Of a DNA stretch of 64,000 nucleotides, positions 40,951 to 50,246 are shown one piece after another. Origin of the DNA: Eggerthellaceae bacterium (GTDB lineage Bacteria; Actinomycetota; Coriobacteriia; Coriobacteriales; Eggerthellaceae); contig WRIS01000001.1 in the NCBI GenBank assembly GCA_009782615.1, forward strand, positions 1 through 64,000. The letters are read 5' to 3'. The notes below the pieces were generated by a model. That model saw nothing but the letters and a program-made list of their open reading frames with translations. It had not been told where the DNA came from and did not search any database. Numbering within the stretch: the stretch's first letter is position 1; the number at the start of each line of letters is the position of its first letter. The position numbers and the translations under genes were made by a program.

Positions 40951-41739
40951 ATGTTGGCAGTATTGAGCATAGCGGGGTCGGATTCGAGTGGTGGTGCGGG
41001 CATTCAAGCCGACATCAAAACGATTGCGGCACATTGTTTGTTTGCAGAAACGGCGATAACCGCCTTAACGGCTCAAAACACCACAGGAGTCTTTGCGGTT
41101 CAAGAAGCAACTCCCCAATTCGTGGCACAGCAGATTGATGCGGTGTTTGGAGATATCCGCCCTGCTGCAACAAAAATTGGCATGGTTTCTTCGGTTGCTA
41201 TTATTGAGGTGATTGCCGAGCGCTTGACTTACTGGAAAGCGGAAAACATCGTGCTTGACCCAGTCATGATAGCAACGTCGCAGGCAAAACTTATCAGCGA
41301 TGATGCCATTGACGCTTTGAAACAGGCGTTGATTCCTTTGGCAGACATCATCACGCCGAACCTGCCTGAAGCGGCTATGCTCTGTGGCTTTCCTCTTACA
41401 AGTGATGTCGAACAAGAGCGCGCGGCGGTGGTGCTTGCACAGGCAAGTAATACTGCGGTACTTGTGAAGGGTGGTCACAACGCAGGGAGCGCCGATGATG
41501 TTCTCGTGACCAAGACAGGCGAAGTTGTCTGGGTGCGCGGGGAGCGCATCAATACGAAAAATACTCACGGCACGGGATGCACGCTTTCTTCAGCAATCGC
41601 TTGTAATCTGGCACTCGGGCTTGATACGGCGGCGGCAGTGCGCAAAGCGAAAGGCTATATCACGGGCGCTCTTCAATACGGCATCAACTTAGGACAGGGA
41701 AGTGGTCCGATAAATCATATGTGGGAATACCTCGACTAA
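40951..41739 (+). CDS. thiD: Hydroxymethylpyrimidine/phosphomethylpyrimidine kinase
   Basis: A 262-residue ribokinase-family enzyme that makes HMP diphosphate. VLSIAGSDSSGGAGIQADIKT, ALTAQNTTGV, LDPVMIATS, TPNLPEAAMLCG and NTHGTGCTLSSAIA are the family motifs. It closes the salvage operon. No thiC or thiG is present in the window, so this cluster uses imported precursors. Confidence 0.96.
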   Translation: MLAVLSIAGSDSSGGAGIQADIKTIAAHCLFAETAITALTAQNTTGVFAVQEATPQFVAQQIDAVFGDIRPAATKIGMVSSVAIIEVIAERLTYWKAENIVLDPVMIATSQAKLISDDAIDALKQALIPLADIITPNLPEAAMLCGFPLTSDVEQERAAVVLAQASNTAVLVKGGHNAGSADDVLVTKTGEVVWVRGERINTKNTHGTGCTLSSAIACNLALGLDTAAAVRKAKGYITGALQYGINLGQGSGPINHMWEYLD

Positions 41740-41743
41740 GCGG

Positions 41744-41772
41744 TTGACACTGAATTGCTTGAAAAGTAGAAT
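41744..41772 (+). promoter_or_regulatory. Promoter of tRNA-Gln
   Basis: TTGACA (41744-41749) and TAGAAT (41767-41772) are exactly 17 bp apart, five bases after the thiD stop. Confidence 0.8.
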
Positions 41773-41824
41773 GTTCACTTGCGTTTGCCCCCGAAAAGGG
41801 CACGTGGTATGCGTCTAAAAGTAC

Positions 41825-41898
41825 TGGGGTGTCGTCTAATGGCAGGACAGCGGTTTCTGGTGCCGTATGTGAGGGTTCGACTCCTTCCACCCCAGCCA
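41825..41898 (+). tRNA. tRNA-Gln (anticodon CTG)
   Basis: TGGGGTG pairs with CACCCCA. The anticodon loop TTCTGGT sits in GCGGT/GCCGT-like arms (anticodon CTG). GTTCGACTC is the T-loop, and CCA is encoded; 74 nt. Confidence 0.96.
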
Positions 41899-41969
41899 AA
41901 AAGCGGGAATCGTGCAAGAATTGTGCAAGAATCAAGAAACTTATGTTTCGCGCGGCTTCTCCGTTACGG

Positions 41970-41975
41970 TATACT
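41970..41975 (+). promoter_or_regulatory. -10 box of tRNA-Glu
   Basis: TATACT lies 21 bp before the tRNA, with a weak TTCGCG at 17 bp spacing. Confidence 0.45.
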
Positions 41976-41996
41976 GCTTTGACGCACCATACATGT

Positions 41997-42072
41997 GGCT
42001 CCGTCGTCTAGCGGTTAGGATGCCGCCCTCTCAAGGCGGAGGTCGCCGGTTCGAATCCGGTCGGAGCTACCA
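41997..42072 (+). tRNA. tRNA-Glu (anticodon CTC)
   Basis: GGCTCCG pairs with CGGAGCT. CCGCC/GGCGG encloses CTCTCAA (anticodon CTC). GTTCGAATC is the T-loop, and CCA is encoded; 76 nt. Confidence 0.97.
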
Positions 42073-42080
42073 GATATTTT

Positions 42081-42116
42081 CAGGTCAGACGCTTAGTTGC
42101 TTCTGACCTGTTTTTT
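42081..42116 (+). terminator. Rho-independent terminator after tRNA-Glu
   Basis: CAGGTCAGA and TCTGACCTG form a 9-bp perfect stem with a 12-nt loop, followed by six T. Confidence 0.92.
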
Positions 42117-42215
42117 GTTGAGAGGTGAGTGGGGATTAAGATGGGAATTGTCTATACTGCTGCACAGCAAAAGTGGTCAATTTCGTGCAAGTATATAGTT
42201 TACCTGCGAAGATGC

Positions 42216-42659
42216 TCAGAGTGTTTTTCGGAAATAGACCTTGTCTTTTAGCTGAATGCCTTCTTCAAACATGGGCTCGATGTAGTGTTCAAGGAAATAG
42301 TTTTCAAGACGATGGGAAAAAGTAAAACCACAATGTTCGTAAAAAGAAACGATAGAAGGTACGTCGCCCGTGCCAACATGCATTATTGCTCCCTTGCCTT
42401 TGTAGTATTCAAAGAGGTGCTTTACTAAATAAGTGCCGTATCCTTCACCCTGAAATTGTTCATAGGTCGCTAAATTTTGCAGTTCAAAATTTCCATCTCC
42501 TTCGTCGGTTACCACGCAGATGCTTTTCAAGTCGTTATCGTATAGGGCGAAAAGGCTTCCTCTGTCTAAATACTTATCAATCATGTCTTCTTGCTCGTCG
42601 GCTAAGAGCAGTAAGTCCATAAAGTCTCTTTTGTTTTCGCTGATAATCTTGATTTCCAT
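42216..42659 (-). CDS. GNAT-family N-acetyltransferase
   Basis: A 147-residue acetyl-CoA-dependent transferase. The acetyl-CoA motif A is EQFQGEGYGTYLVKHLFEYY and the C-terminal SFYEHCGFTFSHR completes the fold. The substrate is not predictable. The longer frame starts inside the AAAGGATG ribosome site, so ATG 42659 seven bases later is chosen. It lies alone between the tRNAs and cca. Confidence 0.88.
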   Translation of the reverse strand: MEIKIISENKRDFMDLLLLADEQEDMIDKYLDRGSLFALYDNDLKSICVVTDEGDGNFELQNLATYEQFQGEGYGTYLVKHLFEYYKGKGAIMHVGTGDVPSIVSFYEHCGFTFSHRLENYFLEHYIEPMFEEGIQLKDKVYFRKTL

Positions 42660-42742
42660 TGCAGGGCATCCTTTCAACTAACTTGAGGAATTGAAGTACA
42701 ATCTAGCAGAAGCACAAGGGCGAGGACAGTGGTAGCTTGTTT

Positions 42743-44095
42743 CTACAACCGAGTTTGTATGTAGGCGATAAGAGCATCGTGTTCGTTGGCAACGCGCTCA
42801 TCGATAACCGCTTCAAGGGCATCGCCCAACAATTCGGTGAAGAGGGGTCCAGGCTCAATGCCTTCAGCCATGAGATCTTTCCCGTTAATGGCAAGGTCTT
42901 TGAGCGAAAATGCCTCTTCTGCAAGAAGTATGTCATCAAGGGTCTTGTCGAGCTCATGCGCCAAATCGATGCGGTGATAGCAACGCGGTGCTTGCGCGCT
43001 TGCGTCCCCGCGCTTCAGTTCTGTTAGGGCAAAAAACAAATCCGTATGCCCTCCCAATTTTTGAATCATGCGCTTCACCGATTTGGGAGTGGCAGCTAAC
43101 ACATCATCGTGATGTTCAACCAGAGGCAACACATCATTGATGAGGGTGCGGGGAAGTCGAAGCCGTCGCATGATAGTGCGGGCTAGTTCAACGCTGATTT
43201 TCGCGTGTCCATAAAAGTGTCCGACGCCCGCGTCGTCGGTGAAGAAAGAGGCAGGTTTTCCGATGTCATGGAAAAGCGCTGCCCAGCGCACCCGCAGAAT
43301 AGCTGCGGTATGTTCCATGCAGCGTGCGGTGTGTTCAAGCACGTCGAAAATGTGGTAGGGCGTTTTTTGATCGAAGCCCTTCATGGGCAAAAGTTCGGGG
43401 ATAACTTCTCCGATGATGTCAACGTATTCAAGGAGGGCATTGCCCACGTGTTCGCCGCAGACAAAAGCATTCAGTTCGTGCCCTATGCGCTCTACGGCAA
43501 TTTCTCTCAACAAGCCCTTTTGCGCGTTCATGCCCGCTAGGGTTGTTTCTTCGATTGAAAACCCCAACTGAGAAGCAAGGCGCACTCCGCGCAAGACGCG
43601 CAAAGCATCTTCGGAGAAGCGAAGCAGCGGGTCGCCAACTGCCCGAATCACCTTCGCCGCGATATCGTCTTGCCCTCCATAGGGGTCGCAAAACCCTCGG
43701 TCGGGATGATAGGCGATGGCGTTTATGGTGAAATCGCGCCGCGCAAGATCTTCTTCAAGAGAATTGACGAAGGTCACAGAGTCGGGGTGGCGCTTGTCAG
43801 TATAGATGCCGTCGGTACGAAAGGTTGTGATTTCAATGGTCGCAGAATCAATGAGTACCGTAAGCGTTCCGTGCTTGATGCCTGTTTCAAAGGTCTTGAA
43901 GCCCTTTGCTTCAAAGAGGGAACGCACCTGCATCCAGGATGCCGAACTTGCTATGTCAACGTCACCCGCATCTCGTCCGATGAGTCCGTCGCGCACAAAA
44001 CCGCCAACACACCATGCTTCGAACCCCGCCTCTTCAAGCGTGGAAAGTGCAACAAGCGCGTAAGGGGGAAGCGATATGTTTTTTCGGACGATCAT
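42743..44095 (-). CDS. cca: CCA-adding tRNA nucleotidyltransferase with HD domain
   Basis: A 450-residue nucleotidyltransferase that repairs tRNA 3' ends. The palm has AWCVGGFVRDGLIGRDAGDVDIA with the catalytic acids, RRDFTINAIAYHP is the nucleotide-selecting region, and an HD domain begins at ALFHDIGKP. Poly(A) polymerase activity cannot be excluded. All tRNAs in this window already encode CCA, so a repair role is likely. It is divergent from the BTAD regulator. Confidence 0.92.
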   Translation of the reverse strand: MIVRKNISLPPYALVALSTLEEAGFEAWCVGGFVRDGLIGRDAGDVDIASSASWMQVRSLFEAKGFKTFETGIKHGTLTVLIDSATIEITTFRTDGIYTDKRHPDSVTFVNSLEEDLARRDFTINAIAYHPDRGFCDPYGGQDDIAAKVIRAVGDPLLRFSEDALRVLRGVRLASQLGFSIEETTLAGMNAQKGLLREIAVERIGHELNAFVCGEHVGNALLEYVDIIGEVIPELLPMKGFDQKTPYHIFDVLEHTARCMEHTAAILRVRWAALFHDIGKPASFFTDDAGVGHFYGHAKISVELARTIMRRLRLPRTLINDVLPLVEHHDDVLAATPKSVKRMIQKLGGHTDLFFALTELKRGDASAQAPRCYHRIDLAHELDKTLDDILLAEEAFSLKDLAINGKDLMAEGIEPGPLFTELLGDALEAVIDERVANEHDALIAYIQTRL

Positions 44096-44369
44096 GGTTG
44101 ATAAACTATATCACGACAAAGCCCTCTTCGACATCGCGCAACTGCACAACCGCGCAACCGAAAAGCAAAGGGGAGAACAGATTTGTGTTAAAAAAGAGAA
44201 AGATACCTGTTAAAAAAATAGGGAAATAGTGACAAAATATTGATAGAACTGTATGTTTTTTCTGAAAACCCCCTAATTTGATGTGTTTATAGACAATTCG
44301 TATTGCGCCTGACAAAGAACCTCTTTAGTATGAGCAACCCGAGACTGCTTCCTTAAGAAAGGAAGAGTT
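44096..44369. promoter_or_regulatory. Divergent intergenic region
   Basis: This is AT-rich sequence between cca and the BTAD regulator. TTGATA occurs near 44251, but no fitting -10 was found. AAGAAAGGAAG ends it as the regulator's ribosome site. No ORF is supported. Confidence 0.4.
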
Positions 44370-47027
44370 ATGACCGATTTTCTGACGAGCAGCGCCTGCC
44401 GCGGACGCAGACCAAAAAGCCTTGGTATTCAGCGCCAATATCCTCGTGGAGACCTCCTTGCAAAGATGATTCGAAAGCGCAATACGGTACGGTTCTTGGT
44501 AGCACCACCCCTTTTTGGAAAGACTATGCTTGTGGCAGAATACGCCGACTCGGTCTTTTCTTTTGAAAACGTCTTTTGGCTCCAGGCAAAATCCCCCTGT
44601 TTTTTACGCGATCTTGACCGAAAGGCAATCGCACCCGCACTGCTCAAAAAAGGTGAAAAGCCCTCCCTTGCAATTTTTGAAGATATCCCGCTTCTCGACG
44701 AAGGGAGAGCCGAAGCGCTTTCGGCGGTTTTTGACGAATTGTTGTCGCAAGGGTGTGAAGTGATTGCGACAATGACTCCGCACTGCGATGTTTTCAGAGA
44801 GCATCAGCCCGATGCCGTCTGGCTGAAAACGCAGGAGTTCCTTTTGACAGATACGGAAATCAATGCGCGTCGAAGTGATTTCGAACAGCTTGCGCACCCC
44901 GTGGCATCCCTGCCGATATCTCAGCGTATTCCAGGAATTTTTTGGGGCGACACCAAAGCGCACGAGAAATTTTGCCAGGCAATTGTCAAAGAGGAACTTG
45001 CTATCGACGAATTGCTCACTATATTTATCATGTTGATACTGGAAAACGGCTATCTGTCCGACATCACGAATTTCGTGAAGGGTTGGGATGCGGGATTGCT
45101 TGAAAATCTCCAAAGCGACTATGCCTATTTGGGCATTGACACCTATCGCGAACAGTTCGCTGCGTGCAGTCTATCTCTCAATAATATTGCCAAAGCGTTT
45201 ACCCCTTCTCTTGACGCGATGGCTATCCATTCAAATTTCGGCGACAAATCAAGTCTTGTTTGCCACCTTGCTAATCTTTTGGTAACGGGAGACAATCCCG
45301 AACGAGCGTGTGGCCTGGTGCTCCGTATGTGCCCGCCTTACCAGCGCGCCAGCTGGCTTGAGGAAAACTTCGAACAGCTTTTCCGCCAAGGGTGTTTTTT
45401 GCCTGCGCATCAGGTGTTTGAAAGCATCAAATCCTCAAATATCAGCTACGGAAGCAAGCTTTCGGTAATCGAGGCATGGTGTCTTGCTTTTCTTGGGGAC
45501 GAAACACGCGCGTTGCGCGGCGTTGCGCGGCTCTATCTTGCTCTTGACCTCGATAAGGAAACACGTGCTTTAGCAGCCCTGCTCTTGATTCGCTTTGGGC
45601 AGAAATCGCAAGCGAAAAAAGCCTTGGCGCTTTTAGGCAATCTGATTGAATACGATTCGACATCGGCAAAAGGTTACGGTGGACAGCAGGCAATTCAGCG
45701 CATTGCTGGGCAAGGTTTTTTATGGGAAATACTCGCCTTTGGACAATTATGCATCCACCATCAGCGTGCTGCGCTCACCGATTTTTTGGAAGCCTTGCGG
45801 TCGGCGGGTGCTCCGTCGCAAGGGCTTGGCTTGCTGTTGGTTTGGTTGCTTGATGATATCCACCTTCTGCTTGAAGGCGGTGCTTCAGGGGAAGAAAAGC
45901 AGCAAACAACGGCATGCCTTCGCTATGTTGCCACCTATCTTGAGCGCAGAAGTCGCGCAAACGACATCGGCTTTAGCGACGTGCTTTTGCTGGCGAAGTT
46001 CGAACGTGTGGTGGCGCTGACGGGGGATGCGGATAGCATGGCGCTTGTGCCCCGCAGCTTGGTAACTTTTGCCCATGAAATGGAAGTGTCGCTGTTCGGT
46101 CAGCAAAACAGCTATCAGCGTCTTCGCAAAGAAGCTGTGGAAAAGCGCAGCGAATTTCGCCGTACCCACCCTGATGAACTGCGCTCGGATGCAACTGAAG
46201 TGACTTCTCAAACAAAGTTTGCTCCCTTGCTTCGGGTGCGTTTGTTCGGTGGGCTTGAGGTGCGCGTCGGCGAAAAGACGCTTGATGCTCATTTGTTTTC
46301 TCGACGCAAAGTCAAAACGCTCTTTGCGCTGCTTGTCATCCATCAAGGCAAGGAATTTCCTCGCGAGCGTCTTTGCAAGATGTTGTGGCCTGAAAGCGAT
46401 GTCGCTTCGGCTCAGCGCAACCTTTACAGCGTGTGGGGTCAGCTCAAACGCGCTCTTGCAAGCGAAATCGGGAATTGTCCCTATCTTATCCATACCCAGT
46501 TCAGCTATAAACTTGACGCAAACATGGTAACGAGTGATGTTGCTGAATTTGATTCCTTGTGCAAAAAACTCCTGTTCGACTTTGAGCATGTTGAGGAATG
46601 GTCGCAGATATTCATGCAGCTTGACGATGTCTATATCGACGATTTATTGCCCACCGAAATAGAAAACCCCTATATCGTGGAAGCGCGCAGAGATTATCGT
46701 GCCCGTTTAGCGGACACGCTTTCTGCGGCTGCCCTTCGTCTCATGGAGGTGGGGGAATTCCAAGCATCCCTTTGCTTTGCCCGCGCCGCTCTTTTGCGCG
46801 ACACCACCCGCGAGGACAGCTACACCACGCTCATGAAGTCACAAATTGCCCTTGGGCAGCGCGCGGCAGCGCTTGAGACTTACTTCAAGTGTCGCTATTG
46901 CCTGGTTGAAGAACTCGGGATTGACCCTTCCGAGAAAACAACCCTGCTCTACAACAGCATTATTGCCGAAGAGCCAGGATTTAAGACCTATGAACTTCCC
47001 TTAGCGCTTGCGCAACAAGGGGCATAA
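44370..47027 (+). CDS. Large BTAD-domain transcriptional activator with degenerate P-loop
   Basis: An 885-residue regulator. The N-terminal part resembles the STAND/MalT ATPase region: APPLFGKTML (about residues 46-55) as a reduced Walker A and LAIFEDIPLLDE as Walker B. A helical, TPR-like middle follows (about residues 230-600). An OmpR-like winged helix (LLRVRLFGGLEVRVGEKTL onward, about 618-715) and a C-terminal bacterial transcriptional activator domain (about 735-875) end it, as in SARP proteins. Its signal and targets are unknown. The stop codon lies in the first unit of a long repeat array. Confidence 0.85.
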   Translation: MTDFLTSSACRGRRPKSLGIQRQYPRGDLLAKMIRKRNTVRFLVAPPLFGKTMLVAEYADSVFSFENVFWLQAKSPCFLRDLDRKAIAPALLKKGEKPSLAIFEDIPLLDEGRAEALSAVFDELLSQGCEVIATMTPHCDVFREHQPDAVWLKTQEFLLTDTEINARRSDFEQLAHPVASLPISQRIPGIFWGDTKAHEKFCQAIVKEELAIDELLTIFIMLILENGYLSDITNFVKGWDAGLLENLQSDYAYLGIDTYREQFAACSLSLNNIAKAFTPSLDAMAIHSNFGDKSSLVCHLANLLVTGDNPERACGLVLRMCPPYQRASWLEENFEQLFRQGCFLPAHQVFESIKSSNISYGSKLSVIEAWCLAFLGDETRALRGVARLYLALDLDKETRALAALLLIRFGQKSQAKKALALLGNLIEYDSTSAKGYGGQQAIQRIAGQGFLWEILAFGQLCIHHQRAALTDFLEALRSAGAPSQGLGLLLVWLLDDIHLLLEGGASGEEKQQTTACLRYVATYLERRSRANDIGFSDVLLLAKFERVVALTGDADSMALVPRSLVTFAHEMEVSLFGQQNSYQRLRKEAVEKRSEFRRTHPDELRSDATEVTSQTKFAPLLRVRLFGGLEVRVGEKTLDAHLFSRRKVKTLFALLVIHQGKEFPRERLCKMLWPESDVASAQRNLYSVWGQLKRALASEIGNCPYLIHTQFSYKLDANMVTSDVAEFDSLCKKLLFDFEHVEEWSQIFMQLDDVYIDDLLPTEIENPYIVEARRDYRARLADTLSAAALRLMEVGEFQASLCFARAALLRDTTREDSYTTLMKSQIALGQRAAALETYFKCRYCLVEELGIDPSEKTTLLYNSIIAEEPGFKTYELPLALAQQGA

Positions 47028-47200
47028 ACATACCGCTCGCACGGGGGACAAATCCTTGCATAATAGGGGGCATAAACATGCCGCTCGTAAGGGGTGCAAG
47101 CTTTCGTGCAAACCCTACGCAACAAGGGGCGCAAGCTCTCGTGCAAACCCCATGCAGCAAGGGGCGCAAACCCCGCACAATAAGGGGTGCAAACGAGTGA
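47017..47200. repeat. Decayed tandem repeat array after the regulator gene
   Basis: The unit ggggcataaacatRccgctcgYa occurs at 47019 and 47067 (48-bp period). Units starting aaggggYgcaa begin at 47089, 47124, 47159 and 47182; the first three are 35 bp apart. The first unit contains the regulator's TAA stop. Units vary and there are no unique spacers, so this is not a CRISPR. Confidence 0.85.
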
Positions 47201-47417
47201 AAAGGAGTATGTATTTCCTTTGATAGATATAAGGGTATGATAGAGTGAAGCGCGGTGAAATATCACGCCCCATCGCTTTATCCGCCCCCATGCTCTTAAA
47301 GGACAGAAGCGAAAAGGACAGGCTTGTACGTGCGCTTCGCCCCGAGGTTTTGCCGAAGGCTTGCTCATAGGTTTTGCCAAGAGGTTCGCCCACACTCCAA
47401 GAGAAAGACGACTTTAC
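47201..47417 (+). other. Region between the repeat array and secA
   Basis: No ORF is supported. TATGAT at 47236 may be a -10 box, without a clear -35. The region contains CTTGCTCATAGG and similar GC-rich stretches only. Confidence 0.35.
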
Positions 47418-50174
47418 ATGCCAGGGTTTTTATCGAAGGTGCTTACTTTAGGTGAAGGAAAGCAACTTAAAGGATATGAAGAAATCGTTCAACAAATAAA
47501 CGGTCTCGAAGCAACAATGCAGAAAAAAGACGACGCGGAACTTGTGGCACTAACGGCGCTGCTCAAAGAACGCTTCGCAGGCGGCGAAAAGCTCAGCGAG
47601 CTTCTTCCCGAAGCCTTTGCCGCCGTGCGCGAATCAAGTGTTCGCACCTTAGGGATGCGCCACTTCGACGTGCAGCTTATCGGGGGCATGGCGCTCAACG
47701 ATGGGCAGATTGCCGAAATGAAAACTGGTGAAGGAAAGACCCTCGTTTCAACGCTTGCGGGATACCTCAACGCCCTTTCGGGCAACAGCGTGCATATTGT
47801 GACGGTCAACGACTACCTTGCCAAGCGCGACAGCGAATGGATGGGGCGCATCTATAAATTCCTTGGCTTAGAAGTGGGGCTGATTCAAAACGGCATGCCT
47901 CAAGCACGCAAAATACCTGCTTATTTAGCCGACGTTACCTATGGAACAAATTCGGAATTCGGCTTTGATTACTTGCGTGACAACATGGTGACGCAAGCCC
48001 GCCAGCGCGTGCAGCGCGGACATCACTTTGCCGTGGTTGACGAAGTCGACTCGATTCTCATCGACGAAGCGCGTACCCCGCTCATCATTTCGGGAATGGG
48101 AACGCAGGCGGCGGATACCTACATCAAGTTCGCACGGGTTATGCCGAACTTAAGGCGCGGCGCCGATTTTGAGATGGACGAAGCAAAGAAAACGGTGAAC
48201 ACGACCGATGTTGGTCTGGAAAGGGTTGAAGGTCTGCTTGACCTCGACGATTTGTACGCAGATCCTTCAGGGCAGCTTGCCAATCACCTGCAACAGGCCT
48301 TGCGTGCCGAATTCCTCTTCCACCGCGACGTTGACTATGTTGTGATTGATGGGGAAGTAAAGATTGTGGACGAATTCACGGGGCGCATCATGGAAGGGCG
48401 TCGCTATTCTGAAGGACTTCACCAGGCACTGGAAGCGAAAGAGCGCGTGATTGTGCGCGAGGAAAACCAAACCCTGGCAACGATTACGCTGCAAAACTAT
48501 TTCCGACTCTATGAAAAACTTTCGGGCATGACTGGTACGGCTATGACCGAAGATGCCGAATTTCGGCAAATCTATAAACTGCCAGTTATGGCGATTCCTC
48601 CGAATCGCCCCGTGGTGCGAAACGACGAAAACGATTTAATCTATCGTACGGTGGGAGGCAAGTTCGATGCGGTTGCCGACGATGTTGCCGAGCGCCATCA
48701 GGGTGGTCAGCCGTGCTTGATTGGCACGGTGTCGATTGAAAGTTCTGAGCGTCTTTCGCGTCTTTTGTCCAAGCGCGGCATCAAGCATGAAATTCTCAAC
48801 GCCAAGCATCACGAACGCGAAGCGCATATCATTGCGCAGGCGGGACGCGTGGGAGCCGTTACTATCGCTACCAACATGGCGGGTCGTGGAACCGACATCT
48901 TGTTGGGCGGAAACCCCGAAATCTTGATGGAGGAATTCATCACGGCTGAGGGAATCGAACTTGAGGAAGCAACCGACAAGCAAAGAAGTGTGGCGCTCAA
49001 AAAAGCGCAAGCCATTACCGACGACGAACATGCGCAAGTGATTGCTGCTGGGGGACTGGCAGTTATTGGTACCGAAAGACACGAGAGCCGCCGTATCGAC
49101 AATCAGCTGCGCGGACGTTCAGGACGTCAAGGCGATCCTGGGCTTTCCCAGTTCTATCTTTCCCTTGAAGACGACCTTATGAGGTTGTTCGGGGGAAGCC
49201 GCATGGAAGGCATTTCCCGCATGATGGAACGCAACGACATCGGGGATGACGTGGCTATTCAAACGTCCATGGTGTCTAAAGCAATCGAGAGTGCTCAGCG
49301 CCAGGTTGAAACCATGCACTTTGCTTCAAGAAAGAACGTTCTTGAATACGACGACGTGATGAATTTGCAGCGTAGCGCCATCTATACGGAGCGCAACGCC
49401 ATCCTTGACGGCAAAGACATTAGTGACCGCATACCTGAGATAATCCATGAATCGGCTGAAGCGATTGTGGAAGAGAATTGCCCCGAGAAAACACCTTCGG
49501 ACGATTGGGATTTGAAGGCAGTATATAGTTGGGTTTCGGAAATGTCGGGGCGTGCGGACGAATTTTCCCTTGAAGGCGTTGACTACGAGGGCTATCCGAG
49601 CGAAGTCGTCTCTGCGATAGCTACTTACTTGGAAATGGTGCACAAAGATAAGGCAGAAATGCTTGGACCAGGTGCCCTTGAAATGCTTCAGGCTCAGGTG
49701 ATGCTGCGTATTATTGACGCAAAATGGATGGCTCATCTTCATGAAATGGACTACTTGAAAACAGGTATCCAGCTGCGCGCTTTCGGGCAGCGCGATCCTT
49801 TGGTGGAGTACAAAACGGAAGCCTATGATGCGTTTCGCATACTCACCTCTTCAATGTATGAGGATTTCTTGCGTACTTTCTTGCGCTTGCAGGTTGCGGT
49901 TCAAGACGACGCGGCTGAGCGCAACCCGCTTGCGGGTAAGGTGAGCTATTCTTCACCCGAAGCGGCGCTCACCTCATCATCGGTGGCGGCTCAAGCGGCA
50001 GCGATGCCCTCGGGCGGTGGTGGTGGCGCTGCCCCTGCTCCGCAACCAGGGCTTGCGAAAGCGCAGACGTATGAAAAGGACAAGGATGACCCTTATGCCA
50101 CGGCAGGACGCAATGACCCGTGCCCGTGTGGTTCGGGGCTGAAATACAAGAAATGCCATGGCGCCAATGAGTAG
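47418..50174 (+). CDS. secA: Preprotein translocase ATPase SecA
   Basis: This 918-residue motor drives Sec-dependent export. It has Walker A EMKTGEGKT (about residues 100-108), DYLRDNM, the DEVDSILIDEARTPLIISG block, the RGTDILLGGN and RRIDNQLRGRSGRQGDPG helicase motifs, and a C-terminal zinc-binding CPCGSGLKYKKCHG. A Ser/Ala/Gly-rich linker precedes the zinc tail. ATG 47418 starts MPGFLSKVL as in relatives; the earlier in-frame ATG would add a stray 19 residues. The ribosome site is weak. prfB follows. Confidence 0.96.
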   Translation: MPGFLSKVLTLGEGKQLKGYEEIVQQINGLEATMQKKDDAELVALTALLKERFAGGEKLSELLPEAFAAVRESSVRTLGMRHFDVQLIGGMALNDGQIAEMKTGEGKTLVSTLAGYLNALSGNSVHIVTVNDYLAKRDSEWMGRIYKFLGLEVGLIQNGMPQARKIPAYLADVTYGTNSEFGFDYLRDNMVTQARQRVQRGHHFAVVDEVDSILIDEARTPLIISGMGTQAADTYIKFARVMPNLRRGADFEMDEAKKTVNTTDVGLERVEGLLDLDDLYADPSGQLANHLQQALRAEFLFHRDVDYVVIDGEVKIVDEFTGRIMEGRRYSEGLHQALEAKERVIVREENQTLATITLQNYFRLYEKLSGMTGTAMTEDAEFRQIYKLPVMAIPPNRPVVRNDENDLIYRTVGGKFDAVADDVAERHQGGQPCLIGTVSIESSERLSRLLSKRGIKHEILNAKHHEREAHIIAQAGRVGAVTIATNMAGRGTDILLGGNPEILMEEFITAEGIELEEATDKQRSVALKKAQAITDDEHAQVIAAGGLAVIGTERHESRRIDNQLRGRSGRQGDPGLSQFYLSLEDDLMRLFGGSRMEGISRMMERNDIGDDVAIQTSMVSKAIESAQRQVETMHFASRKNVLEYDDVMNLQRSAIYTERNAILDGKDISDRIPEIIHESAEAIVEENCPEKTPSDDWDLKAVYSWVSEMSGRADEFSLEGVDYEGYPSEVVSAIATYLEMVHKDKAEMLGPGALEMLQAQVMLRIIDAKWMAHLHEMDYLKTGIQLRAFGQRDPLVEYKTEAYDAFRILTSSMYEDFLRTFLRLQVAVQDDAAERNPLAGKVSYSSPEAALTSSSVAAQAAAMPSGGGGGAAPAPQPGLAKAQTYEKDKDDPYATAGRNDPCPCGSGLKYKKCHGANE

Positions 50175-50246
50175 TCAAAATCGTGTGCGGTCAGCGGATG
50201 AGTTGATTTCGTGCTCAACGGCAACGGATAGGGAATAGCGACTTTC

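Noticed and set aside
47017-47200. Possible CRISPR array
   Set aside because: Units differ in length and sequence, the periods vary (48, 35, 35, 23 bp), there are no unique spacers, and no cas genes lie nearby.
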